A stretch of DNA of 64,000 nucleotides from Hesperophylax magnus (GCA_026573805.1 JAIUSX010000121.1:11240001-11304000); one strand, 5' to 3'; positions 35,910-46,865 are shown, numbered from the stretch's first letter. Notes: generated from the letters alone by a model not told the origin. Numbers and translations are program-made.

Positions 35910-36035
35910 TTTATCGAGGGAATTTTCGGAGCATACTTTGCGATTTATTTTATCGAGAAAATTTTCGGAGCATACTTTGCGATTTATTTTGTCGAGGGAA
36001 TTTCATATAATTACTTTTCAACTCGGCAAATGTAA
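35910..36035 (-). repeat. Dispersed coding-like fragment with a short tandem duplication
   Basis: On the minus strand 36035-35990 encodes TFAELKSNYMKFPRQNKS. Nearly the same DNA occurs on the plus strand at 30104-30150 (TFAELKNNYMKFPQ) and partly at 38885-38920 (MKFPR). Next to it a unit of about 40 bp containing TTTTCGGAGCATACTTTGCG is present twice in tandem (about 35927-35946 and 35965-35984). It looks like a piece of an unidentified mobile-element protein. Confidence 0.5.
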
Positions 36036-36749
36036 GAAGGTTATTTTCAAAACTAAGGTACTTTTTTAAGATCTTAAAACGATCATGTTCAACGGATGTG
36101 TATATACAAGCCGGATATATCACAATCTGCCTTATTAACTTTTTACCTGTAAATAATTTACCAACTGGTTTTGCCATGTTTGATTAGTCAACATAATATG
36201 AAACAATCTTAATGGGGTCTTATCGTTTTCTTTACAGTCACATTGAGATTCTATTTCGCATGATATTAAAATAGTTGCGATTATCTATAAATTATCTTAG
36301 TGAAACGTGCAACCAGATTTTCTGTTTTGTAGTTAGTAGGTAACTACCAGGATTACCAAGCACGGATCGTTATTAATTGAAAAGTCTTCAAATAATTTAT
36401 TTATAAGATTACCATCTTGACATATGGCATAATATTTATTTCGTAATCGTTCTACAGAAAACCGATGTATCTTCTTAGAAGCGAACACAATAATTCATCT
36501 TATTTTGTAGTGGTTGTTCGTAGAATTTGTATTAACGTGGGATTATTAATAATTATTGTATTAAATTATAACCCAGAGTCGTAATCTTACTCATTTATAT
36601 AAAATTTAATATGAGTATTTTTTTTCCATATTATGGACCACACAAGAGTTCTCACAACTTAAAGCCATGTTAGGTAACGTTAGGTACGATTCTGAATAGT
36701 TACGGATTCATACACCGTTCCCAGAAGAACAAATATCATTATTTTTTCT
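36036..36749. other. AT-rich non-coding DNA
   Basis: The minus-strand frame of the dispersed fragment stays open to about 36177 (75 codons in total, ATG start) without any domain I know. Otherwise nothing. Confidence 0.4.
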
Positions 36750-36825
36750 ATGTCCATTGGGCTTTGAACCCGTGACATCTTGGTCCAGAGTCAAAGCTCT
36801 TATCGATCTGACATGAAGCTTGTCA
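36750..36825 (-). repeat. tRNA-derived SINE head
   Basis: On the minus strand GTCAGATCGATAAGAGC resembles an A box region and CACGGGTTCAAAGCCC a B box, at tRNA-like spacing. Body and tail could not be delimited. Confidence 0.5.
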
Positions 36826-37660
36826 GAGAAACTGATGCTAAATACTATTTTATTAGCACAAAATATTACGTATATTTTACCTAGGTTGAGTTCCCCTGAT
36901 CTCAAGGTGTGTGTATTTAACAATACATACACTGAATTCTATTGGCAAACTGTATATTGAGGTAAATTCATATTGTATTGCGCCCTCGAGTTTGTAATCA
37001 GAGTCTTCGGTGTATATTTTGTGTTTAATTAAAACATATTTTTTCAATACTTGTCTACGTAAAAAAAAATACTCAATAGTTTGAAAAGCAACCAAAAGAT
37101 AATTTCGCATTACGAAACCATATACGGTTTTTATCCGGTAATGCAGTTTAAAAAATGTGGTGATGTAAATGTTGATAATTTTAATTAATTTTTCTAAGAT
37201 TTAACCAGCTTAAATAACGTACCATCTAATCATAATTATAATATTATCACGGCCATCTTATATAATAACGTTAATAGAATGTTAGTTTGTATGTGTGTTA
37301 GTTTAAGTTGTTTTTTTTTCCTTGGTATAATATATTTGGTAGCCAAGTATCGCTCATTAGCTATGCGTGCATCCTGCCCCAGCGTATTTTATGCAAAGTG
37401 TATATTTTATATACTAAAATGTGTGCCTAATAATTATGCCCCGGAGTTACAAACTTGTTAAAAATGCCTGCTTTGATTATTATTTCTTAATTAAAGCGCT
37501 TCTTTTATATTCACGCACATTTCCGGCGCATGAGCTATATAATTATATTTAGAAACAAAAGAAAATACCTTAATTAAGGTGAATATGAATTTAAAAACCG
37601 TAGGTTTGTTCGCTTCATATGATGACTGATGAAACTGTGTGATGGCTGTTTTTCCCACAG
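36826..37660. other. AT-rich non-coding DNA
   Basis: No recognisable element. Short frames only. Confidence 0.45.
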
Positions 37661-38132
37661 AAAAACGAGACGCCTGATTATAGAGTCACTATAATCAGTA
37701 TTGCATCCGATTAATTTATAAAAACGAGACGCCGGATTACAGAGTCACTATAATCAGTATTGCATCCGATTAATTTATAAAAACGAGACGCCGGATTATA
37801 GAGTCACTATAATCAGTATTGCATCCGATTAATTTATAAAAACGAGACGCCGGATTATAGAGTCACTATAATCAGTATTGCATCCGATTAATTTATAAAA
37901 ACGAGACGCCGGATTATAGAGTCACTATAATCAGTATTGCATCCGATTAATTTATAAAAACGAGACGCCGGATTATAGAGTCACTATAATCAGTATTGCA
38001 TCCGATTAATTTATAAAAACGAGACGCCGGATTATAGAGTCACTATAATCAGTATTGCATCCGATTAATTTACAAAAACGAGACGTCGGATTATAGAGTT
38101 ACTATAATCAGTATTGCATCCGATTAATTTAT
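37661..38132. repeat. Tandem array of eight 59-bp repeats with internal hairpin
   Basis: Exactly eight head-to-tail units of 59 bp (8 x 59 = 472). The consensus starts AAAAACGAGACGCCGGATTA and ends CATCCGATTAATTTAT. Each unit contains the inverted repeat GATTATAG-AGTCA-CTATAATC, an 8-bp stem with a 5-base loop. The inner units are identical to one another. The first and last two differ by single bases (CGCCTG in unit 1, CGTCGG and GTTAC in unit 8), the usual pattern when internal units are homogenised. There are no spacers, so it is not a CRISPR array. Confidence 0.97.
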
Positions 38133-38209
38133 AAATTAAGCCCCCGCATACCCGATTTCTACTGATTTATAACAAATTTCTCGTTAACTCTTTAAGTTTT
38201 TTGACGATA
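38133..38209. other. Short spacer
   Basis: AT-rich sequence between the tandem array and the LINE tail. Confidence 0.5.
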
Positions 38210-38880
38210 GTATTTATTTATTTATACTGGGTTTTTACAGACGATCTCACTTACATGTGACCAATCCAGTTATAAAAACTCAGTTAACATACAAAGACAC
38301 ATTAATTATCATATACCTAAATAAAGATTAAAATATAAAACAAATAAAAATTCAAAATAAATATGAAATACAAAAATTTCAGAAAAGTAAGAGACGCAAG
38401 TAATACATAATATAATCAGTGCAACATATTATTTAACAATAGCAGATTTTTTTTCTGAATCCATACAAATTATCGACAAAAATATCTACTTCAGCACACT
38501 CAATCTTATTGTACAGTCTACACATTTGGGTCAGAGGGCTAAAATATGCGATATTATTTTTGAAAATATATTTAGGTGAAAAATGATATGGTGTCTTAAA
38601 CAATGGGAATTGGGGACATTTATTTCAATATTGCTAAGGCATAATGAGGTATCAAGATGGCCGTGGATAATTCTATGCAAACATATTAGGTCAGTCAATT
38701 GCCTTCTTATTTTAAGTGTATCAATCTTAAAATATTCACGTCGTGCGTCGTACGATCTAAGATGGTCATGTAGTCCACATTTGAAAGATAATAGTCTAAG
38801 CATTTGTTTTTGAACCGATTCTATAATTTTTTCATACTTGCAATAATGTGGATAATTATAATTTGTTACGCCGAAACGTT
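38210..38880 (-). mobile_element. LINE copy E, 3' end
   Basis: Minus-strand LINE remnant. The 3' terminus is at 38210-38265: on the minus strand ACATGTAAGTGAG and GTAAAAACCCAG run into a TAAA-type tail. About 200 bases of 3' UTR precede the coding remnant. It is 5'-truncated near 38870, next to a copy of the dispersed KFP fragment. Confidence 0.75.
38438..38870 (-). pseudogene. C-terminal fragment of LINE reverse transcriptase
   Basis: The minus-strand frame reads EKIIESVQKQMLRLLSFK, then IDTLKIRRQLTDLICLHRI, matching the post-catalytic region seen in copies A and B (IERIQKKFLRFINF; DRRKINDLTFLFKI). It meets a stop at 38531; a one-base shift just before restores SPLTQMCRLYNKIECAEVD and FVDNLYGFRKK, the expected ending, with a stop near 38438. 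A frameshifted, dead copy of a relative of copy B. Confidence 0.75.
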
Positions 38881-38966
38881 TATAATATGAAATTCCCTCG
38901 ATAGAAAAAATCGCAAATCTCGGAAAATTATTTAATATGTCGTAATTGTAAAAAGCATTCACTTTA

Positions 38967-39339
38967 GGCGTCCCATTATCGCAAACATCTGTAAACCAAA
39001 TTACACGTAAACAATAACAACAATTCAAATACTAAATAAAATAATAGAATCAATAATTTTATAAAAAACCCCTTTTTAACTACGTCCTCCAATTAAATGC
39101 ATTTATATTACATATATATTTACAATATTGTCATACCTGTACATACTCTTTCTATTACCTATCTATTGACTCCACAATTTAAAATGTATACAACTTTGTA
39201 ATTTGTACTTTGATTTTGATTTAGTCATGCATGTAAATATTCTATAAGTTTCTGTATCTCGACACAGGTGTACCCTAGTGAGACAGATGTCGATAAATAC
39301 ATGTGAAAACCTTTATATTGATAGATAAATAAATAAAAC
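38967..39339 (+). mobile_element. LINE copy F1, 3' UTR only
   Basis: Plus-strand 3' end beginning GGCGTCCCATTATCGCAAAC and including CTCGACACAGGTGTACCCTA, TGAGACAGATGTCG and a (AAAT)n tail at about 39325-39339. The blocks are colinear with the 3' region of copy F2 (61995-62215), including the CAAATTACACGTAAACA segment that covers the stop codon of F2. The insertion is 5'-truncated just before the stop. Confidence 0.82.
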
Positions 39340-39361
39340 TTTGTGGCTCATCATAATTTAC

Positions 39362-39564
39362 AATAAAAACACATAAATTTGTTTTTGACCACTATAGTTT
39401 TATTTTCACTCTACCGGTTTCGCAAGAACCCTTCCTTCGTCAGGAGAATATTAAAAACTTAAAAACAGTTTTTAATATTCTCCTGACGAAGGAACTGTTC
39501 TTCCGAAACCGGTAGAGTGAAAATAAAACTATAGTGGTCAAAAATAAATTTATGTGTTTTTATT
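39362..39564. repeat. 203-bp near-perfect inverted repeat (fold-back)
   Basis: Two arms of about 98 bp (39362-39459 and 39467-39564) separated by a 7-base loop. The outer ends are AATAAAAACACATAAATTT and its complement. Mismatches are few, mainly near GCAAGAACCC versus GGAAGAACAG. Each arm holds CCTGACGAAGG and CCGAAACCGG-type words. It would extrude as a long hairpin. It is probably a fold-back element, or two copies of a short element inserted head to head. Confidence 0.9.
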
Positions 39565-39603
39565 TGTGTTTAATATGTTATTGGCATGAAAAAAATCACT
39601 GTT

Positions 39604-39908
39604 TAAAGGCCTATGAAAACTGCTTTAAAGTTCAAAATCTCATACTTACGAATCTATTTTCGGTTATGATTTTAATGTATAATGTGGCAAATTAAGTTCG
39701 AATTAAGATCGAAAAAAAATTTAATATTTATGCGTGAACATCCACAAAATAAAATAAAAGGCACTTTTTAGCCATGTTTTTTTCTTGCATAAACCAAAAC
39801 AGGCGGATGGTGTTAAGCGGGAATTTAAACCTTATCGCCATCTACGTAAGGGTTGTTATTGATAGCGGCTCAATTTAAAATATTACACGACGTAGTGCAT
39901 CGCCTTAA
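39604..39908. mobile_element. TTAA MITE, truncated second copy
   Basis: Direct-orientation match to 28116-28422, starting AAAGGCCTATGAAAACTGC and ending GCATCGCCTTAA (39899-39908). The first roughly 175 bp and the left terminal repeat are absent; the sequence begins about 40 bp after the fold-back repeat. Identity is high over about 305 bp with a small indel near 39700. Confidence 0.85.
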
Positions 39909-40610
39909 ATGCATTTAAAGTAAAGCATTTGTTCGGAGATTTTGTAGATTGTAGATGTATTCACCATTGAGCCCAAGTTAATCGCTTAATTTTTATCCGC
40001 TAATTAATCAAGTGCTAAGTTATTATCATTTTTTTTAATTAGCGCGCTCTCTCTAAGATTCTTATTTACTTTTTTCTCTTTCAAACCATATATGAACGCT
40101 TACTTTAATTACGTTCCCTACTTATTCGATTTTTATGCGCCTGTTTAGGGGATGCCTACGCCGCACAGTGTTTCGGTTCATACAAGCTAGGCTGGAAAAA
40201 TTCTAACACATCAATCTAGTGCTCGTAACCCACTGATGGCGTGCCCTGCAATTGACCCTAGAAGACTAATAATATTTTTTATACGTAAAGACTAATCATT
40301 TATTAATTTTACTAACACTACTAACAGTCATCACAAAAAGCATGTTTTGTTTACGAAGATTTTACGTGTTATTTTATGAAACAATCTTATTAAAATATTG
40401 TGTTATTAAAAATATATACAGGGTGTCTGGGGTAAAGTGCACAAACATCGGATGGTGATTCCATAGACATGATGGAAAATGTAATAAAAAAATAAAATAA
40501 TTTTATTTATTTCAATAGTTGATTGTTATATCAATTATTTTACTAGTGTAGCTATGTGCTTTGTGCGCGGAGAAAACTACTGATATAAAATGTTGCTAAT
40601 TTATTAATAA
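39909..40610. other. AT-rich non-coding DNA
   Basis: Contains the second copy (about 40020-40140) of the pyrimidine-rich repeat from 30290-30440. A single ACAGGGTGTCTGGGG end-like word occurs near 40421 without a partner. Confidence 0.45.
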
Positions 40611-40750
40611 TAACGGGTTTGCAGGCCCTCTACGAATGAATTAACAGGTTTCCTGATAACCACAGGTGAATGCACACGTGTTCCTATATATTATGAATGT
40701 ACTAAACGTTTATTAGGAAATGGCCTGCAATCTCGTTTTTAACAGGATTT
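40611..40750 (+). repeat. Unclassified dispersed family, copy W
   Basis: Begins TTTGCAGGCCCTCTACGAATG and AATTAACAGGTTTCCTG, ending GGCCTGCAATCTCG and TTTTTAACAGGATTT. Its two ends are inverted (GTTTGCAGGCC against GGCCTGCAA). The CAGGCC...ACGAATGAATTAA block is shared with copies at 43948, 50640 and 51560. Confidence 0.6.
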
Positions 40751-42329
40751 AAAAAAATCTGCAATCTTGTTTATATATTATAGTGTGTTTTCTCTGATCA
40801 GTCCATCAAAATCGTCATGAAAGATGATTATTGTTTGAGCACTTCACAACTTCACACAATATTACTTATATTTTATTATATTATTATTATCCACTTTGAA
40901 TCCAGGCCCTTAAAGCCCTCGAGTTAATTGTTTATAGCGAGGCCAAACACTTCACTTAATTAAATAATCGAGTGCTTTATTGTGCTTTAAAGAGTTGAAT
41001 AGGAAACGTTTGAGAATTCTTCAGCAATTTGAAAGCTCGTTTATGAAAGTGAAAACCATTCCACGTAATAGGATCAAGTCCATTAATTGCGTTTTATTGA
41101 GTTTGGGCTCATTAAAATAGCTCGATGCTGGTCCACAACCACAACACTCGGTTACCGGACTTACGGTTCTATGTTATCCGTCTTATTCGTTCTCATATCA
41201 TTGACCCCGTAATAACACCACTAATTCTCTATTGTTATACCTTATTTTCACACAATTTTTAAAAATCTAAATATTTATTTAACGTAATAGAAATGCATAA
41301 TGAGAATTGCCAATGTAAACCTTTTACACTTACAAGACATTCGATTAATTTGAAACGATATGTTGACAGTCATGCAACATTCTCAATAGTTAATATATTA
41401 TTTACATAAGTTTTTTGATTGCCTTGTTACCGTGATTTTTCTTCATTATTTTGGAATGCACAAGCAATTTTACCTGATTATCAAATGTGTCTGCCAATTA
41501 ATCTCGTACCATCCGCCATTACGTATAATCAGATATAATCGCATATTATAAATCGGTGTTTTTTTTAAATACATCTATAATTATTTAACCATCTATTACT
41601 GTCTGCATCTCTAAAGATTACTTAAAAAACATTCATTTATCACTTGAATAAGTACTGCCAAAAGTTTTATAGAAACACCCGGTACTGGATATTTTAATGT
41701 ACAGTGTGTATCGGAATAGCCTTGCTCTGTGATCTTTAACATGACCAGTTTTGAGCTGAAGGTAATATAAAAGTTCTCACGTTAGGTCCCGATCGTGATG
41801 GTTATTTAAAGAGATTGAATTATAGGTAAGATCAAGAATGTAATTTTATAGACGCATTAATATCGGAAACACCATTTAAAGCCAAATTGAGATTCTTCTT
41901 TATCGAATTTCAATCCGTTTTTTTTACTCTCTGATAGGATTTATTTTAAATATATATCTAATATCTATTTGTTATCTTTTTACTATTTTTATTATCAGAA
42001 AATATTTCATTCGTATCTCTATTGATTTATACGCCTTTCCTTTCAGAGATAACTAAACACAAGTTTTTTTTAAAAAATTGGTTTTACCGTCTCGAAATCT
42101 TTCAGTGTTCTATATTAATTAATTATAAATTAAGATAACACTTTTAAAAACCTTAATTATTTTCTGTGATAGAAAATTAATTAAATTTGAAAATAAATCA
42201 CGAGGTGTACTCGATTAGTTATCCGAGCACTTAGCTATTAAACCCGGCTAAATTTTTAATTAGTTCGAATTTATGAAAGAGTTAACTGATCCCACAATTT
42301 AATCGGTGCGCTTTATTAGATAGTGGTTC
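40751..42329. other. AT-rich non-coding DNA
   Basis: No gene or delimited repeat. A unique-looking stretch lies at about 40900-41220. Confidence 0.45.
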
Positions 42330-42430
42330 GGCCGTAGCGGGGTATGATGAGGGGGGTGGGGGCTCCAATACACTACCCCCATCCCCCCTTTCCACCCTTC
42401 CTGCAGCCACCCACCCCACCCCCTTCCTGG
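42330..42430 (-). other. Purine/pyrimidine-skewed tract with quadruplex potential
   Basis: A G-rich run (GAGGGGGGTGGGGG, about 42349-42362) is followed by C-rich DNA to 42424, including CCACCCACCCCACCCCC. On the minus strand this gives several G3-G6 runs with short loops. Possible G-quadruplex or H-DNA former; function unknown. Confidence 0.55.
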
Positions 42431-43151
42431 ATCAATCAAAAAGTTTCCATGCGAGAATTAATTGTGAAAGTTTAGCGGATTCACTGAGTTTTTATGTATA
42501 CTTGTTTGTACTTAATAGATTGTATAGTTTTAATTAAAATCTTTGATATTGATCTTGGCTGTGTCGGAAATTAATTATGAACGGGTAGAAGTCTAATATT
42601 GATGTATGAAAATATCCACTCACCGGCGTTTCAAAATTTTGAATTTATTTTAATTAATGATTTCATTAATCCCCTTGAAATAAGCGAATGTTTATCCCTC
42701 GATGAGGGGATTTCTTGCACTTGTAAAAAATATCCTGGGGCTTGGATGGCGTTTACCAAAATTTGTACATTTTCTCTTGCACCAATTGTTGGGATTTATT
42801 GTGCCCAATTTAACAGTTGCTTGAACAAAACGGGGAGCTTTTTGTAACACGGCGTGATTAGCGGTCGGTAGGTAGGTATGGTACACGTTGTACGGTTCGG
42901 ACCGCGATTTATTATAGGCGTGATTTTCCCTCAGTTTTAAATTGTTATCTCACGGCACTCGGAGTAGTAAGTCATAAAACTTGCTTGATATCCATATTTC
43001 ACGCTTATCACGCTTAATTAAATTCTTGGCTGTTTCATATGAAATATTTGTGTTGCTTGCGTGCAAGTAGGTACATCATAAACAGATACATATTTCATTT
43101 ATTTAAATACAACAAATGTATATTTCTACTTAAATCTCACTAGAAAAATCT
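42431..43151. other. Non-coding DNA, unique-looking
   Basis: An 82-codon plus-strand frame at 42599-42847 has no known domain and begins with TTG. Complementary-strand frames of similar size exist. I do not call a gene. Confidence 0.4.
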
Positions 43152-43159
43152 ATCCCGGT

Positions 43160-43881
43160 CATAGACATATGAATATTAGTAGACCTGCCCTAAGTGATTA
43201 AAAGCGTATTATCCCCACTCCCCATACCGGTTCCATTGGAGCCGGCTGTGCTCGCGTATGGCCTCAAGTGAAATTTGAAAACGTGACGTCATCATTCTTG
43301 TGCGAACTATGGTCGAGGCATCATCGGTTCATTTTACGAAATAACACGGCAGAATGTTGACTTGTGCTATGAAAACTTGTAAAAATAGATGTGAAAAAGA
43401 GAATAAACCCAATTGTCGTATTACATTCCATATATAAGCATTATTTTACTTTATTTTAAGCATATTCACATCGTATAATATGAATCAGTTGTTACTATCA
43501 CATCGAGAAACGTCTGGACGCGAAACACAAAGCTGGTTGGTTGCTGGGAAGTAAATTATGAACATTTATAAAAGTGTCTTAACTAAATACTTAAACGAAA
43601 TATTCGACTCTGAAAATATAACCGAATTTTTTTGCCGAATTTGGACTTCGCAAATTTGTTCATAACGTGGCGAGTAATTTGCGCTCCCATGTAAAAATGT
43701 CTATTCATTCAAAAGCAGATTTTACTTTTAAGAAGTAAATGGTAATATTATAATGCGAGATGCCTATTTACTGTCAGATTGATTTATTGACGAATCACAG
43801 TCAGCTTCACTCCCTTCGTTCTTCAACAGTTGATTTTACCCCTCGCCATTATCTTCTCGTCTATTAATTCCTATGTCTGTG
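43160..43881 (+). mobile_element. hAT-like non-autonomous element, 722 bp, copy 1
   Basis: Terminal sequences CATAGACATATGAAT and the complement of the right end, CACAGACATAGGAAT, form imperfect inverted repeats. The flanks ATCCCGGT (43152-43159) and ATCCCGGT (43882-43889) are a perfect 8-bp target duplication, typical of hAT elements. A 731-bp copy with its own 8-bp duplication lies inverted at 63012-63742. No transposase coding is present. The interior is unlike known coding DNA. Confidence 0.9.
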
Positions 43882-43947
43882 ATCCCGGTGTAGAAATGTG
43901 TTAGAATATTTTATTTTTTACATAACTATTATTAGTAAAATTGTTCA

Positions 43948-44190
43948 TTTTCCTGTTAAAAATGATACTGCGGGCCTACGACGAATGAATTAAAAGAGTT
44001 CCTAACAAAGTATCAGTCAAAAAGCAAATGTTTTGAGAGGACGGCTAAACACGCATTCATACAATTCTGATATTGATACTGACATACTTATATTGTAGCA
44101 TCCCGTCACGATATCTAGGAAAAAAACGCGTGTTCCCCATATATTCTGAATTACTAATATTTTATCAGGAACGAAATCAGAAAAAGTGCC
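43948..44190 (+). repeat. Unclassified dispersed family, copy X
   Basis: Starts TTCCTGTTAAAAATGATACTG and CGACGAATGAATTAA. After a short insertion relative to copy Z, GAGGACGGCTAAACACGC, TCTGATATTGATACTGACA and ACTAATATTTTATCAGGAA align with copy Z on the other strand. A 60-codon minus-strand frame here is chance. Confidence 0.65.
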
Positions 44191-45069
44191 AATAGTCATG
44201 AAATATTATTAATAAACCAAATATATTATTAAATAGCCATCTCTTAAGTTTATTTTCACATTGATACTTATGTTGATTTTATTTATTTGTTTTTGTTATT
44301 TAGACGTCTTATGAAAACTTTTACTAAAACTGTTACTCTTTGATTCTGGTGTATTTATAATTTATGGAAGTTTTTTATGTACCTATACATAAATGTGTTT
44401 TCGTTTTTAAAAAAATTCGCGTTCCCGAAAATTACCTACTTTGTGACAATTTAATATAATTGTAACTAATCACCGCTCATTGTTAATTTTTGTATATTGT
44501 TAATTCTATTAGCCTATACTTATTTGTTTGTTCTTAAATTTGTTTATTTTCATTATACGTTTTTCCTGACGAAGAAACCACTGATTTTGAAACATGTCGA
44601 TTATTTAGATTAAATAGTGATGTATACAAAGTTATCCATTTTACTTAAATTACATATTAAGTTATTTTTTGTTTGACGTGAATTCATATTTAATTAAATG
44701 GTTCAAAGTATTATAAACACTCTTTTAACAAGTATGAGACCATGGCAAAGTCAACTGTCATTTACATATTTAGTAAAAGATTATCAATGCTTTTTGTATA
44801 ATATTTTGATTATGTTAATTTCTTGATATTTTAATCTCCAGTTTTGTTCTTGTGATACTGGTGAGCGATGATTTTAATCTCTAAACATCCACGTGTGAAT
44901 TATCATCTCAATGCATAAATTTCTCTCGTAATATGGTAAGGTTTTGGACAGAAACGGCCCACGAAAAGCTGCCGAGGCTGCCATCAGCCGTGCCTAATGT
45001 TTAAATCAATCATATACTTAAACACAAGAAAAATTTAATAATAAATTTCACTTAACTCTTTCTGCCCCA
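44191..45069. other. AT-rich non-coding DNA with a short shared motif
   Basis: Near 44564-44605, TTTTTCCTGACGAAGAAACC and TTTTGAAACATGTCG resemble the CCTGACGAAGG...CCGAAACCGG core of the fold-back repeat at 39362-39564. No other structure. Confidence 0.45.
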
Positions 45070-45400
45070 GGGTTTTTTTTATTTTATTTATTTATTTTTT
45101 TTATTTAAAGAAAGCAAGACAAAAATATATATTACAGTAAATAATAAAATAAAAATACAGAAAAAAACAGAAAAGTTCCAATAAACTACTTTTCAGTAGT
45201 TTGTCAATGGCAACTTTTCACATAAAAAAATAATAAAAAAAATAAAACTTATTTTACTTAATGACAACAGTGATAACAATAAAAAATAACAATTCGTTTT
45301 AAAAATATAAAAACATATACACAACAGTGATAGTATCTACCAATAGTTTGTATTAATTAATTCAAATTAACACGAACTTTGTGTTTTTTTTTACTGTTTT
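45070..45400 (-). mobile_element. Probable LINE 3' UTR, copy I
   Basis: On the minus strand the stretch ends with TTGCTTTCTTTAAATAAAAA and an AAATA-type tail at about 45075-45100. No coding blocks could be recognised upstream. Called from its similarity in layout to copies B, E and H. Confidence 0.4.
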
Positions 45401-45929
45401 TCTCTGTAGCGTATATTTTTTCCCCCAACAAAAACGGTTAATATTCTAACAGCTGCAGATTAGATTGTACGTTCTATTGAATTTCTGCCATCATTTATTA
45501 CTTAATTTAATGAGAAATATCAATATTTTCTACTCGAATTTTATATATTTTAACGCATAAAGATGTGTTATATAATAATAACATCAGTTCAATTTACTTT
45601 TCACAGTTATTTGCCGGGATATCGTAAATGAATTTCAATGTTCATTCAAATTAACACTGGCAATGACGCGGACATTTTAACAAGATTATTATTATTAATT
45701 TTAAGATTACTATTATTATTATTCGAATCCTGGAATATTTTTTTAATTTCTGAATGAATGTTGGTTAAAATGTTATTGGTTTCAAACTTAAGAGATTCCA
45801 ATTACATTGCAAATATATATTTTTGACATTTGTATTATTTGTTATGTTTATTTTACCTTAATTTTTAACAAATACCCTCCAATGTCAAGCCAAATGAAGG
45901 TAATATAATTTCTAAAAAAAAAAGTTTTT
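45401..45929. other. AT-rich non-coding DNA
   Basis: Several short (ATT)n tracts near 45685-45725. Nothing else. Confidence 0.5.
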
Positions 45930-46400
45930 ATTTTTTTATTTTTTTTTATTTCTTTTTATTTGGGAAGCAAACAGTCGTACAGTAAAAAATTATAACAATA
46001 AACATTCATATGTTCTAGACTCTAGACCAATTAAGTTCCATTGAGTTAAATGTTGATTTAGTATTTTTTACCTACACAACATATTAAATGGCAAAAAAAT
46101 AAACATAATAAAGAAATACATAAAATTAAAAACAAAAACAAAAAATACAACTTTTCGCAATGTAATTTTCACAACAAAAAAATCGAATAAAATAAAAGTA
46201 TTTTAATTTATTAATTTATTAAGCTGAATTTTATATGATATTAAGTTATGGTTGAAAATTTCTACATCTCGTAAGGCATTGTGAGTTTCACAGATACGTA
46301 CTATTACAGAGTTTTGCGCTTATTTGGATTTACAATGTGGTATTCTAAATAAATCGTTCGGTCTGGATCGATGTACTAAAGAATAACAAATAATATTCTA
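45930..46400 (-). mobile_element. LINE copy H, decayed 3' end
   Basis: On the minus strand around 46360-46220 one can read FRIPHCKSK then VIVRICETHNALRDVEIF with a stop between, resembling the conserved LINE C-terminus (RIPxxRTxxxxxSFxVRxxRLxNxLP). A 270-base UTR follows, ending in an A/T-rich tail (45930-45960 on the plus strand is T-rich). Confidence 0.5.
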
Positions 46401-46789
46401 ATCAAGCACTACATATTTTATATATCTAGAAATAATAATGCGGGTGGGAAAGGGTTAAAACCAACTTCTTCATCCATAACATTCGTTAAACCTTGTCTTA
46501 TAATCATAACGCTGTGCTTAATCTAATTTAAATTCATCCATTCATTTAATTAAATAACTTGTGTACCAACTATTAGAGAGATTATCTTCAAAGTTCTGAA
46601 ATATTTAAATTCAACGAAGTATTAAAATCGTTTTAAGCTGAGAAATGAAAAATCTTAAGTAACTATTTAGTTTATTGGAATAACTTTTTAAGCTTCAACA
46701 TCTCAATGTAAAATTTAATAATTATTAAGACAGATTCTCTGGGTTCAATTACCAGTTGCAACCGTTACCTTTTCATTTTCTGTTACATA
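46401..46789. other. AT-rich non-coding DNA
   Basis: Nothing recognised. Confidence 0.5.
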
Positions 46790-46865
46790 TTTTATTGACT
46801 TTTGTTAATTTTATTGAGTTTTGTTAATTTTATTGAGTTTTGTTAATTTTATTGAGTTTTGTTAA
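46790..46865. repeat. Four tandem 19-bp repeats
   Basis: Unit TTTTATTGAGTTTTGTTAA repeated four times; the first unit has C in place of G at position 10. A young slippage-type minisatellite. Confidence 0.95.

Noticed and set aside
37661..38132. Regular repeats with an internal palindrome resembling a CRISPR array
   Set aside because: Units are contiguous 59-mers with no unique spacers, no cas genes, and the context is eukaryotic.
40421..40450. Transposon end (ACAGGGTGTCTGGGG)
   Set aside because: Looks like a Tc1/mariner-type terminus but no inverted partner or TA-bounded element was found nearby.
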